Source: Ruminococcus_C sp963590855
Lineage (GTDB): Bacteria > Bacillota > Clostridia > Oscillospirales > Ruminococcaceae
DNA length: 64,000 nucleotides
Reading direction: 5' to 3'
Assembly: GCA_963590855.1 (NCBI GenBank)
Contig: CAVAQT010000010.1
Location: forward strand, 1-64,000
Part shown: positions 8,339-19,678 of the stretch, in pieces
How the letters are laid out: the number at the start of each line of letters is the position of its first letter
How positions within the stretch are numbered: position 1 is the first letter of the stretch
The notes under the pieces: generated by a model
Told to the model about the DNA's origin: nothing
Databases searched by the model: none
What the model saw: only the letters and a program-made list of their open reading frames with translations
Program-made: the position numbers and the translations under genes

Positions 8339-11300
8339 TGATTCATTTCCTCCTCTGCCTGATTCAGCTTTTCCAGGATCAGCGCACTGTCCGGTTCCGG
8401 CGCAGTGCCTTCACACTGCAGCAGATCCCACAATTCCTGCTGTCTTTCCCGGAGCATCTCTGTGATCGTCTGTGCGGTCTCTTCTATAGAAATGTTGTCC
8501 CAGATAGAAAGCATATAATAATAGCTGCAAAGTTCATCCAGATCCGAAAATCCGGCATACAAATACTGCCATTCCTCATAGTACGCCTGGCGGCAGTCTG
8601 CCGGCACAAGCAGCGAGATCGCATTCGCTGTGCCGTCCGTCCGGGACTGGAACTGAAACGTGCTGCCCTGGTTGTATAAGATCAACCCAGGCGGTGTTTC
8701 TCCGGCAAAGTGAATCTCCTCTAAGGCATCGCATCCACCGAAAATGTTATAGTAGATCTCCGTAACAGATGCCGGAATGGTAAAGGTTTGCAGCGCTGTG
8801 TCTGCAAATGCACTGTCGCAGATCATCTGGATGCCGCTGTTTTCTCCAAAAGTCACCTCGTCCAGCGAAACGCAGCCGTAAAACGCATTGGACGGAATGG
8901 TTCTGCAAGTTTCTCCGGTCTCAAAGTGCACGGCTTCTAAATTGGCGCAGTTCCGGAAAGCGCCATCTCCCAACAGGCAAAAGTTCTCGGAAAGCGTCAG
9001 CGCTCCGGCAATACCCGAATTTTCAAACGCAGAAACGTCGATGAACATCACCTGACAGAAGCCCTCTTCCGCTATTGTGAAAGGGTTTTGACACCGGGAA
9101 AACGCGCCCGGCGCGATCTCTATGGTATTCGATTCCAAAGTGTACACACCGCTCAGGCCGCTGGTAACGGACATCAGATAATGCTCTTCCCCGGAATCGC
9201 CGTATACGCTGACGATATCATTTTCTCCATACACCATCCGGTAGCGATAGATAAACTCCCGGAAGCAGGAGGCATAGCCATAGGAATCATAGGGCTGATA
9301 AAAATATCAGTTATTCCCCGGCTCATAGCCATCTTCCATAACAGCAGATTCTGCATTGCAGGCAACGCAGTACAGCATCATGCAGTTGGCAAACGCATCT
9401 GTTCCAATGGAAAGCTGATCCTGTGACAGCGAAACGATCTGTTCCAACGCATTGCAGTCCTCGAATGCACCGGGGAGCAATGTCTTGGTCTCCTCCGGCA
9501 GCTCTGCTGTTTGCAGCGCCGGACAGTCACTGAACGCACGGCTGCCGATCGCTTTGAGAGAAATATCGGGAAGCGAATCTGCCCGAAAATGCACCAGATC
9601 TTCCGGCGCATGCAGCAGCGTTGCGCCATCGCTTTCCTGAAAATAAGTAAAGCCGTCCGTTTCATAAACCGCAAATTCTTCTCCGGAAACTGACACGCCG
9701 TAAGCTTCCCACTGCTTGGCATAGGAATCCCGGCACGCCGCCGGAACATGGAGCGCCGTTTGCGAAAAGCTGTCCGCTTCTGCCGCAGGCGCATCCTGTC
9801 CCAGAAAGAAGATCTGCGTCTCGTCCAGTCCCTGTAACGCACCGCTGTCCAGCTTTTGCAGAGATGCCGGCAGGATCAGCGTTTTCAGGTCACAGCCGTC
9901 AAAGGCATTCTCCCGGATCTCTGTTACGCCCTCCGGAACAACGTAGATGCCCTTTACCTGCTCCGTCACGCCGCAGAGTACAGTTCCATCTGCGGTATCC
10001 GTCAGAATCGCATTTGCCTTGGTGTAGAAACTGCTCTCGCTGTTGTCGCTCTGCGGCAAGATCCGGTTTGTTCCCAGCCGGAGCGCCCACTTTTTCACAT
10101 AGCTGAAATAGGCGTCATCCGGGACATAGATCGTCGCATTTTCCAATCGGCGCAGCTCGATCTCCGGCGGTGTTTCTGCGTGCAGCGTCAGGCTCTGAAT
10201 GCAGTTTTGCTCCGAAAGCGTGATTTTCTCCACCGTCTCCGGAACAGTTACAGAGGACATGCCATAGGGCACTGCATAAAGTTCTGTATACGCCCGGTCA
10301 TAGAGCACGCCGTCTGTCGAAGCAAGCACCGGGTTGTCCGTGTCCACCTCGTAGGCATCCTTTACTGTCAGTGTATCTTCCAGTTCCACCACAGATGCCG
10401 GGATAACAACGCGGTCTACATCCGCAATCAGCGCCGCGGTCTGAATTCCCTCCGGGATCAGAAGCTCCCGGCTCGTCCCGCTGTACCCGGTCAGTGCCTG
10501 CACATAGCAATAGTTTCCGGCAGCATCCCAGATACTGCGCACCTCTGCGGTATAATCGTCCGGCAGCGCCGCTGTCCCCAAGGGATACAGTACATTCAGC
10601 CCCTTCTTTACTGGCTGATACTGATAGTAGATCGGCTTTCCGCCGTTATTCTCCGACCATCCCAAAAAGATCTCCTGAATAGCGTCGCCGATCATCGGCA
10701 GTTCCTGTCCGGTGCGATACATTTTTTGATAGTAAAGCAGCAGATCCACCGATGTATCTTCTTCCGGATACTGCTCTGTCTTGGGGTTGACCGCACTCTG
10801 GAGGTCATCATTCGACAGCACCAGCTTATACGGCTGTACCGGGAACTCCACTTCCTGCCGAATCCAGTCGCTGTCGGCATTCAGCCGAAACGAAAAGGTT
10901 GCCGTAAAGTTCTCTTCCGCCTTGTCCGGGAATCCGGTGATCTGAAAGTTTTCATTTAGTTTTGTAACACGATAAAGCGTTCCGCCGCAATTGACGTGCA
11001 CATTGCAGGCACAGAGCAGCTTCCACGGATCCAGTTCCTGTCCGTAATAGATCAGATCTGCATCAAAGCTCTTGGTCAGTGCAGTTACGACCAGTTCCGG
11101 CGATTCTCCGGCTTCTGCGGCATCCAGTCCCTCTTCCGGCATCGGCTTTACCGGGAGCATCATATCATAAATATCCTCCGGTATCTCCGGTTCTTTTTCG
11201 GTGTAGCTGTTATTGTACTCCGGCTCAGAAGGGGTGTCGGGTTCTTCCGGTTTTTTGTCCGGTTCGGTACTGCCGGGTTTCTGAGGACGCTGTGTGCTGC

Positions 11301-11895
11301 CGTTTCCGGAATTTCCGCCGGTGGGATTCGCTTTCTCAGAGTCTCCGCGGTTTCCAGAGGTGCTTCCTGTTCCGCTTCCGGATGCCGCAAAGGTATTCCC
11401 TCTGCCGGCGCCTGTCCCTGCCGGCAGCAGTACAGACGGGCCGGAACTGCTGCTTCCGGATTCATCCAGCACATACAGCGGCGGCGTTTCCTCCAGGCTT
11501 TCCGCCTGCGAAGTCGGCGGCAGGTCATTTTCCGAAGCCGCTTCTGTCTCATCCGCCGTCACTAATGCAGGAATGTCATTTTTCTGTGTGACCTGGGTTT
11601 CAAATAAAATGGAAGAATTGGTGCGGTCGGCTGCATTCCGTTTCCGATCAGATTCCGGGTCTTGTTCCATCTGCTGTTTTTCCTCGGAGACTGCATCGTT
11701 ATTACTGGTGTCAGCATACTTATCATTTTTCTGATCGTCCTCAAAGGTGATCTGATTCCGGTTCAGTTCTGTGTTTCGGGAATAGCTGTCCGGGTCGAAC
11801 GGATTCTCTGTCTGATGGACATAAGTGCCGATTCCGGCACCGGTGATCGTCAGAGAAACCGCAATGCTCAAAATGCGTCTGGATACCTTTTTCAC
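8332..11895 (-). pseudogene. BspA-like leucine-rich-repeat surface protein interrupted by an in-frame TGA
   Basis: Read through, the gene would give about 1187 residues. It starts with a signal/anchor helix (VSRRILSIAVSLTITGAG), then a long low-complexity stretch rich in Ser, Gly, Pro and Glu. BspA/LRR_5-type repeats follow (units such as IRENAFDGCDLKTLILPAS and IGSRAFSDCPALQTAELPE). A TGA at 9309-9307 splits it in frame: 862 residues before, 324 after, and the same LRR pattern continues on both sides. The downstream part has an internal ATG at 9237. The start is the GTG at 11895, overlapping the kinase stop as GTGA with AGGGGAGAG upstream, so it is translationally coupled. The TGA could be a true nonsense mutation, a recoding event or a sequencing error. 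Confidence 0.8.
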
Positions 11896-13613
11896 GTTTG
11901 CTCTCCCCTTTCGCCGCGCACCGCAGGTGTCTCGCGTCCGGTCTGTTCCATGATCTCCGCGATCTCCCACTTCATCTTCTGATAGTCCACCGGCTTTGCA
12001 AAGTGACCGTCCATGCCATATGCCCGGGACATTCGCTCATCCTCCACATAGGCATCCGCAGAAAGCGCGAAAATATAGACCGATGCAGCATCCATCCGCG
12101 ATAGTTCCCGGATTGCTTTGGCGGCTTCTCTGCCGTTCATCTCCGGCATCTGCACATCCATCAAAATCAAATCGTAGTAATGTTCCGGACTGGCTGCAAA
12201 CATCTCCACGGCGATCTTGCCGTTTTCTGCCACATCCACTGCCGCGCCCTCTTCCTGTAGGATATCCACTGCAATTTCGGCGTTGATCTCATTGTCCTCC
12301 GCCAAAAGGATGTGCTTTCCGGCATAGGTAAACTCTGCCGTTTCCGAATCGTGCCGCCGAACCGGCGCTGGCTGGATCTGCCGGATCTGTGCCGCATCCG
12401 CCAGCGGCAGAGACAGAAACACGCTGAAATCCGAGCCGCTTCCCGGCATGCTGTTGATGACGATCGTACCGCCCATAATCCGGACAATGCTGTCTGTGAT
12501 CGCCATACCCAGACCGCTTCCGCCGTATTTACGGGTAATCTTTCGGCTTTCCTGCTCAAAGGGCAAAAAGATCTTTTCCAGAAACGCCGGGTCGATGCCA
12601 ATACCAGTATCATGCACCTTAATCAGAAGATCCATTTTCTGTTTCTCCTGGAGCATCTTCTGGAATGTCACAGTGATCTCCCCTTCTGTCGTAAACTTCA
12701 CTGCATTGGACAGCAGATTCGTCAACACCTGACACAGACGGATCTCATCGGCAACAACATAATAGGTATCAAAATCCTGAAAAGTGATGGCAAAATGAAT
12801 CTGTTTTGCTTCCACAGTCTCCTGGAACATATGCCGCAGCTTTTCGGCAACGCAGCGCAGATCCAGCGGTTTTTCCTCCAGTTCCAGCTTTCCGGCTTCA
12901 ATGCGGGAAAGATCCAGAATATCATTGATGATGGAAAGCAGATACTGTGCCAGATTGTCTGCCTCGTTCAGATATTCCAGAGCCTTCGGGTTCTGGCTGC
13001 ACTGCTTTTTCGTCAGCGACAGCATGCCGATGATCCCGTTCATCGGTGTGCGGATCTCATGAGACATCCGGGAGAGGAACTGAGATTTGGTAAAGCTTTC
13101 GCTCTCCACCTGTCTGATCTGATTTTCCAATGCAAAGCAGGCGTTTTTATACGTTGTGATTTCGGTAAACAAAAACAGATCCCTGTGCGCCTTTGCATCC
13201 CGCACCACATGCAGCGCAAACCAGCGCTGAGAATCCGACATACGAAAATCATAATTCCAACAGGAAACACCGTCCCAACTGCGGTATTGTGCAAACAGCA
13301 TGTGATTCTCATCCAGATTGTCCAGCAGCGCAATGTCTCCGCTGACATCCTGAAATGACACACCCAGCAGTGCTTCAAAATTATCCGAAGCATACACCGG
13401 GAACGTATCCTCAGAGCGTACCAGAAGCACTGCACTTTGCAGATCACGGAACGAGATCTCCTGCACAGGATGCTCCTGCTTTCCGCTGCGTTTTCCTGTG
13501 GCTCTCTGGCGAAATGCACCGCAAAGCAGAAGAACTGCAAACAGCAATTCCGCCAAGAGCACCAGGATCATCCAGAAATGTACCCCGATTGCCGTGAAAA
13601 AGTCATGTATCAT
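11892..13613 (-). CDS. membrane-anchored hybrid histidine kinase/response regulator
   Basis: This 573-residue protein has one N-terminal membrane helix (12-33) and a PAS-like region (about 55-160). A HisKA domain carries His185 in SHEIRTPMNG. The HATPase domain has an N box (NLLSNAVKFT, 299-308), DTGIGI (335-340) and GSGLGMA. A C-terminal receiver (about 433-555) has acceptor Asp486 in LMDVQMPEMNG. A hybrid kinase needs an Hpt partner, and a stand-alone Hpt is encoded at 1204-1563. It is the first gene of the operon running through the LRR protein to the MoxR-DUF58-transglutaminase set, so it may sense the cell surface that these proteins act on; this is inference. Confidence 0.93.
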   Translation of the reverse strand: MIHDFFTAIGVHFWMILVLLAELLFAVLLLCGAFRQRATGKRSGKQEHPVQEISFRDLQSAVLLVRSEDTFPVYASDNFEALLGVSFQDVSGDIALLDNLDENHMLFAQYRSWDGVSCWNYDFRMSDSQRWFALHVVRDAKAHRDLFLFTEITTYKNACFALENQIRQVESESFTKSQFLSRMSHEIRTPMNGIIGMLSLTKKQCSQNPKALEYLNEADNLAQYLLSIINDILDLSRIEAGKLELEEKPLDLRCVAEKLRHMFQETVEAKQIHFAITFQDFDTYYVVADEIRLCQVLTNLLSNAVKFTTEGEITVTFQKMLQEKQKMDLLIKVHDTGIGIDPAFLEKIFLPFEQESRKITRKYGGSGLGMAITDSIVRIMGGTIVINSMPGSGSDFSVFLSLPLADAAQIRQIQPAPVRRHDSETAEFTYAGKHILLAEDNEINAEIAVDILQEEGAAVDVAENGKIAVEMFAASPEHYYDLILMDVQMPEMNGREAAKAIRELSRMDAASVYIFALSADAYVEDERMSRAYGMDGHFAKPVDYQKMKWEIAEIMEQTGRETPAVRGERGEQT

Positions 13614-13729
13614 GCTTTTCCCTCCCCCTCAAGATTGCCGTATCTCAGAAGCCTTGTGCAGCACCGCCGCAGCTTTTGAAACACGCACAAATCCCTGCTT
13701 TTATGACAAAATCATACATTTATATTTTC

Positions 13730-13758
13730 ATTATACCGTTTTTTAAGTAAAAGTGAAA
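13730..13758 (-). promoter_or_regulatory. probable promoter of the kinase-LRR-MoxR operon
   Basis: Minus-strand TATAAT (13735-13730) with a weaker -35 TTTCAC (13758-13753) at 17-bp spacing. The rest of 13614-13823 is AT-rich and shows no gene. Confidence 0.5.
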
Positions 13759-13823
13759 CAATCATAAAGTATCTAAAAAGTTAACTTTTTACTTTCCAAA
13801 AAATCATTATTTTTTCATTTCAG

Positions 13824-13860
13824 AAAAACGAGACACCTCCTGATAAGATGCCTCGTTTTT
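13824..13860 (-). terminator. intrinsic terminator at the trailer end of the CRISPR array
   Basis: On the minus strand AAAAACGAGGCATC pairs imperfectly with GGTGTCTCGTTTTT around a 9-nt loop, and the arm ends in five U. It lies just after the last, decayed repeat and would end the array transcript before the divergent kinase region. Confidence 0.65.
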
Positions 13861-14624
13861 ACATGCTTCGCACGTCTGTGTGGGGCGTGACCTGTCGATG
13901 CCGGAAAATTCCGGCGGCTGGCGAATCATTTCAACTCACACGCCCGCGTGGGGCGTGACGAATTTCGACGAATCGCCGGTAATGGTTGCCGAATTTCAAC
14001 TCACACGCCCCACGTGGGGCGTAACCGGGTTTGTCGGCGGCATTGAAAGCTTTATTCACAATTTCAACTCACACGCCCCGCGTGGGGCGTGACATTTTTT
14101 TGCTCCTCTCCGTGCAAGTCCTTAACATTTCAACTCACACGCCCGCGTGGGGCGTGACCCGGGCATGGGTGTATGTGTGGAAATGTCGGGTAATTTCAAC
14201 TCACACGCCCGCATGGGGCGTGACTTGATGGCAATTGGTGTGAAGTTATTCAATACAAAATTTCAACTCACACGCCCGCGTGGGGCGTGACCGGTCACTG
14301 TGCCGCTGTCGGGCACAGTTCCCGATTTCAACTCACACGCCCGCGTGGGGCGTGACCGCCCCAATTCTGGGGCAGTTATTACTATTGTATCCATTTCAAC
14401 TCACACGCCCGCGTGGGGCGTGACAACTTTGCTTGGCTTTAGAACGGCTCAATGCGTTCATTTCAACTCACACGCCCGCGTGGGGCGTGACTGGCGTCAT
14501 TACTGGGCTTGGCTTTTCGGAGTGTTATTTCAACTCACACGCCCGCGTGGGGCGTGACAAACTATACATAATGACGAAAAAAGCTTACATCAATTTCAAC
14601 TCACACGCCCGCGTGGGGCGTGAC

Positions 14625-14922
14625 ACAATAGCTGATAAATTGCAATTGGTGTACGACAATTTCAACTCACACGCCCGCGTGGGGCGTGACTGCTTACGCT
14701 GGTTTTGTTGGTCTTGGAACATTTATTTCAACTCACACGCCCGCGTGGGGCGTGACACAATAGCTGATAAATTGCAATTGGTGTACGACAATTTCAACTC
14801 ACACGCCCGCGTGGGGCGTGACTGCTTACGCTGGTTTTGTTGGTCTTGGAACATTTATTTCAACTCACACGCCCGCGTGGGGCGTGACACAATAGCTGAT
14901 AAATTGCAATTGGTGTACGACA
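14625..14922 (-). repeat. tandemly duplicated spacer pair inside the array (A-B-A-B-A)
   Basis: Two spacers alternate in the order A, B, A, B, A with identical sequence. One contains AGCTGATAAATTGCAATTGG and the other GCTGGTTTTGTTGGTCTTGG. This is best explained by unequal recombination between repeats, not by new acquisition. Confidence 0.9.
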
Positions 14923-17900
14923 ATTTCAACTCACACGCCCGCGTGGGGCGTGACGACGGGCGATATCAATATGAACACAAACAAAAAAGATTTCAACTCA
15001 CACGCCCGCGTGGGGCGTGACTCTTCCCACCCCCTCTCGAACCTGTACAATTCCATTTCAACTCACACGCCCGCGTGGGGCGTGACCGGCTGCAATTTTA
15101 CAGGTAAAATTGGACGCGCTATTTCAACTCACACGCCCGCGTGGGGCGTGACATTGTAGCAGACAAATTTTTAATGGCATCAGCATATTTCAACTCACAC
15201 GCCCGCGTGGGGCGTGACTTTTGAACCATCAATTTTGCTCATGACCATTCCCAAATTTCAACTCACACGCCCGCGTGGGGCGTGACACCCTCATTTTCAT
15301 TGTATCATTGCAGTAAATAAATTTCAACTCACACGCCCGCGTGGGGCGTGACTGATATTGCTTCGGAAACAAAAGAGCGAACCGGAATTTCAACTCACAC
15401 GCCCGCGTGGGGCGTGACGTTGGGCTGTAACAGCACCAAAGGATTTGCCGGATTTCAACTCACACGCCCGCGTGGGGCGTGACGGAACTTACTCTTGAAA
15501 GTGTGGCAACTCTGGATATTTCAACTCACACGCCCGCGTGGGGCGTGACGGTACACATCTGACATTCAATGTCTATAACGGCATTTCAACTCACACGCCC
15601 GCGTGGGGCGTGACGACCGGTGAAAGAATTCCCGGCGAGATCGTGAAAATTTCAACTCACACGCCCGCGTGGGGCGTGACCATCTGATTTTTCAAACTGA
15701 AAACCAGATTTTTTCAATTTCAACTCACACGCCCGCGTGGGGCGTGACCTAATAAAGTAGTACACCATCCACCCCATCATTATTTCAACTCACACGCCCG
15801 CGTGGGGCGTGACTGCAAAAAATATGTTGTACACCCTTTATTTTTCAATTTCAACTCACACGCCCGCGTGGGGCGTGACGGAATCCGGTTGGCATCTTAA
15901 CACGGAACAACATGATTTCAACTCACACGCCCGCGTGGGGCGTGACACAATAGCCTATTTTAGCTATATTGCACTAAAAAATTTCAACTCACACGCCCGC
16001 GTGGGGCGTGACCCGCGGAGGAATGCCAGGAGTTATCAATGTGGGAAATTTCAACTCACACGCCCGCGTGGGGCGTGACTTAGTGTACTGGTGGAGTAAG
16101 TACAATTGTTGAAATTTCAACTCACACGCCCGCGTGGGGCGTGACGGGTTGTATGGCGGCAAATCAATATTCGGTGGTATTTCAACTCACACGCCCGCGT
16201 GGGGCGTGACTGTGTGGTAATTTCTTTTTACTTATGAGCATTTACATTTCAACTCACACGCCCGCGTGGGGCGTGACCTCGTCTATTCGTGAGCTTGATG
16301 CTTGGTGCGGCATTTCAACTCACACGCCCGCGTGGGGCGTGACACGATACTATCTGGAATATGTGGCTGACATATTAATTTCAACTCACACGCCCGCGTG
16401 GGGCGTGACAAACAGCATAAACTGTCGAGATATGCCAGCCCTTATTTCAACTCACACGCCCGCGTGGGGCGTGACTGTTTGTGTGGGTCAAGCGTTACCT
16501 TTCTACGAATTTCAACTCACACGCCCGCGTGGGGCGTGACCGTATGCGGTGACGTGCGAGGTCAGAGAGACGGGAATTTCAACTCACACGCCCGCGTGGG
16601 GCGTGACAGTTAAGTTGATGAGAACCATCACAAAACCAACCATTTCAACTCACACGCCCGCGTGGGGCGTGACGTATATTCCTGGACAACAGTATCATCA
16701 GTACAAAATTTCAACTCACACGCCCGCGTGGGGCGTGACTAAGACAGCCCAAGACGTTTCAAGTCAAAAGAAATTTCAACTCACACGCCCGCGTGGGGCG
16801 TGACAGCCCAGCAGCGTGCATATTTTGTCAATAGTTGCCATTTCAACTCACACGCCCGCGTGGGGCGTGACACATTTCTTTCGTAGGATAGACAAGGAAT
16901 AACCATTTCAACTCACACGCCCGCGTGGGGCGTGACATCATTCAACGGTTATTTCGGAATGGTTTTCGATATTTCAACTCACACGCCCGCGTGGGGCGTG
17001 ACGCAATCAAGCTGGATTCTACCAGCTGGCGTAAAGATTTCAACTCACACGCCCGCGTGGGGCGTGACCCGGGTGATATTTTGGAATGGATACCAGACGA
17101 TGCATTTCAACTCACACGCCCGCGTGGGGCGTGACCTGATTTCCGTTATCCTTGTACTTGCCCTGAAAATTTCAACTCACACGCCCGCGTGGGGCGTGAC
17201 ATATGATGTGCAAAAAGCATGGCATCACCGCACATTTCAACTCACACGCCCGCGTGGGGCGTGACATGCAGGTTTCCAGCGGTCACCTGCACCCGGCTAA
17301 TTTCAACTCACACGCCCGCGTGGGGCGTGACTTTTTAAGATTTCCATACTGTTTTACCTCCATATATTTCAACTCACACGCCCGCGTGGGGCGTGACTAT
17401 GGTCTGGAGATCGCCTTTATAGACTGGATGCATTTCAACTCACACGCCCGCGTGGGGCGTGACTTTCGATAAAGGATTTTATTATCCGGGTTGACAAATT
17501 TCAACTCACACGCCCGCGTGGGGCGTGACCACCCTCATTTTCATTGTATCATTGCAGTAAATAAATTTCAACTCACACGCCCGCGTGGGGCGTGACGTAG
17601 CATTTGGCGGAGTAATGAAAGAGTGGCACATTTCAACTCACACGCCCGCGTGGGGCGTGACAGCAGACTCCGGGTAAACAATAAATAACCAATTACATTT
17701 CAACTCACACGCCCGCGTGGGGCGTGACGGTTATTCCATGTTTATTCGTTCCGGTGATTCCATTTCAACTCACACGCCCGCGTGGGGCGTGACCATACCA
17801 ATCAGACCGCCACAAACGGGAATAGTCATTTCAACTCACACGCCCGCGTGGGGCGTGACTCCGTAGCATCTGCGTTAACATCTGCATCATGCAATTTCAA

Positions 17901-19113
17901 CTCACACGCCCGCGTGGGGCGTGACTCCCAATATTGCATTATACCTCATCCTTTTTCAATTTCAACTCACACGCCCGCGTGGGGCGTGACGCCAGTGGAA
18001 CGCACCAGGGCGGCGAGAATGGAACATTTCAACTCACACGCCCGCGTGGGGCGTGACAGATTGAGAAGTTTTAGAATTGCGTCCATCATGGATTTCAACT
18101 CACACGCCCGCGTGGGGCGTGACTATTGCACCAGCTGTACCCAAACAGTAATAAAAAATTTCAACTCACACGCCCGCGTGGGGCGTGACTCGGGCGATAA
18201 AAAATCACATCATGCCCATCATATTTCAACTCACACGCCCGCGTGGGGCGTGACGGTCACTCTGAATCGGTGGAACTGCTCACTTCTATTTCAACTCACA
18301 CGCCCGCGTGGGGCGTGACATCACCGGAACGAATAAACATGGAATAACCCTTTAATTTCAACTCACACGCCCGCGTGGGGCGTGACCCAGAATTTGTAAG
18401 CAAAAATCGCCATAGACCACAATTTCAACTCACACGCCCGCGTGGGGCGTGACGCTCCGCTGGCGCAACGTCTCCACCGTCTCCCAATTTCAACTCACAC
18501 GCCCGCGTGGGGCGTGACTGTCCCAATATTGCATTATACCTCATCCTTTTTCAATTTCAACTCACACGCCCGCGTGGGGCGTGACTCAGAAAATCATCTA
18601 TGATATTCGTATTAATTTATTTCAACTCACACGCCCGCGTGGGGCGTGACATGATGCGGATGTTAACGCAGATGCGACAGAAAAAAATTTCAACTCACAC
18701 GCCCGCGTGGGGCGTGACCGTTTTCTCGTGCTGTTAATGGGTCTTTTCCTATTATTTCAACTCACACGCCCGCGTGGGGCGTGACGTAGGTGTATTTTTT
18801 TGTGACTGACCATGAAAAAATTTCAACTCACACGCCCGCGTGGGGCGTGACTGAAATGTCGGCAACAGTACTCAAAATCTGATCAATTTCAACTCACACG
18901 CCCGCGTGGGGCGTGACTTGTAAACGAAGATAAAATCTTTTGAAAACAACGAATTTCAACTCACACGCCCGCGTGGGGCGTGACGTTACAACTGTAGTAA
19001 CTGCCGCCGCCAGCGGAATTTCAACTCACACGCCCGCGTGGGGCGTGACCGGTGTCAACGTCCAGAATATCACCACTCCGCATTTCAACTCACACGCCCG
19101 CGTGGGGCGTGAC

Positions 19114-19678
19114 TTAATCGGGCGCCGATTGATACTGAATTAACCGATTTCAACTCACACGCCCGCGTGGGGCGTGACCTACTCCACGCAGATTTGAACC
19201 GAATTTTGATTCTATTTCAACTCACACGCCCGCGTGGGGCGTGACCTTAATCGGGCGCCGATTGATACTGAATTAACCGATTTCAACTCACACGCCCGCG
19301 TGGGGCGTGACCTACTCCACGCAGATTTGAACCGAATTTTGATTCTATTTCAACTCACACGCCCGCGTGGGGCGTGACCTTAATCGGGCGCCGATTGATA
19401 CTGAATTAACCGATTTCAACTCACACGCCCGCGTGGGGCGTGACCTACTCCACGCAGATTTGAACCGAATTTTGATTCTATTTCAACTCACACGCCCGCG
19501 TGGGGCGTGACCTTAATCGGGCGCCGATTGATACTGAATTAACCGATTTCAACTCACACGCCCGCGTGGGGCGTGACCTACTCCACGCAGATTTGAACCG
19601 AATTTTGATTCTATTTCAACTCACACGCCCGCGTGGGGCGTGACCTTAATCGGGCGCCGATTGATACTGAATTAACCG
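19114..19678 (-). repeat. tandemly amplified spacer pair inside the array (C-D repeated, nine spacers)
   Basis: Two spacers alternate as C-D-C-D-C-D-C-D-C. One contains GGGCGCCGATTGATACTGAA and the other CCACGCAGATTTGAACCGAA. The lowest-coordinate C copy (19114) lacks one C at its PAM-distal edge. Confidence 0.9.
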
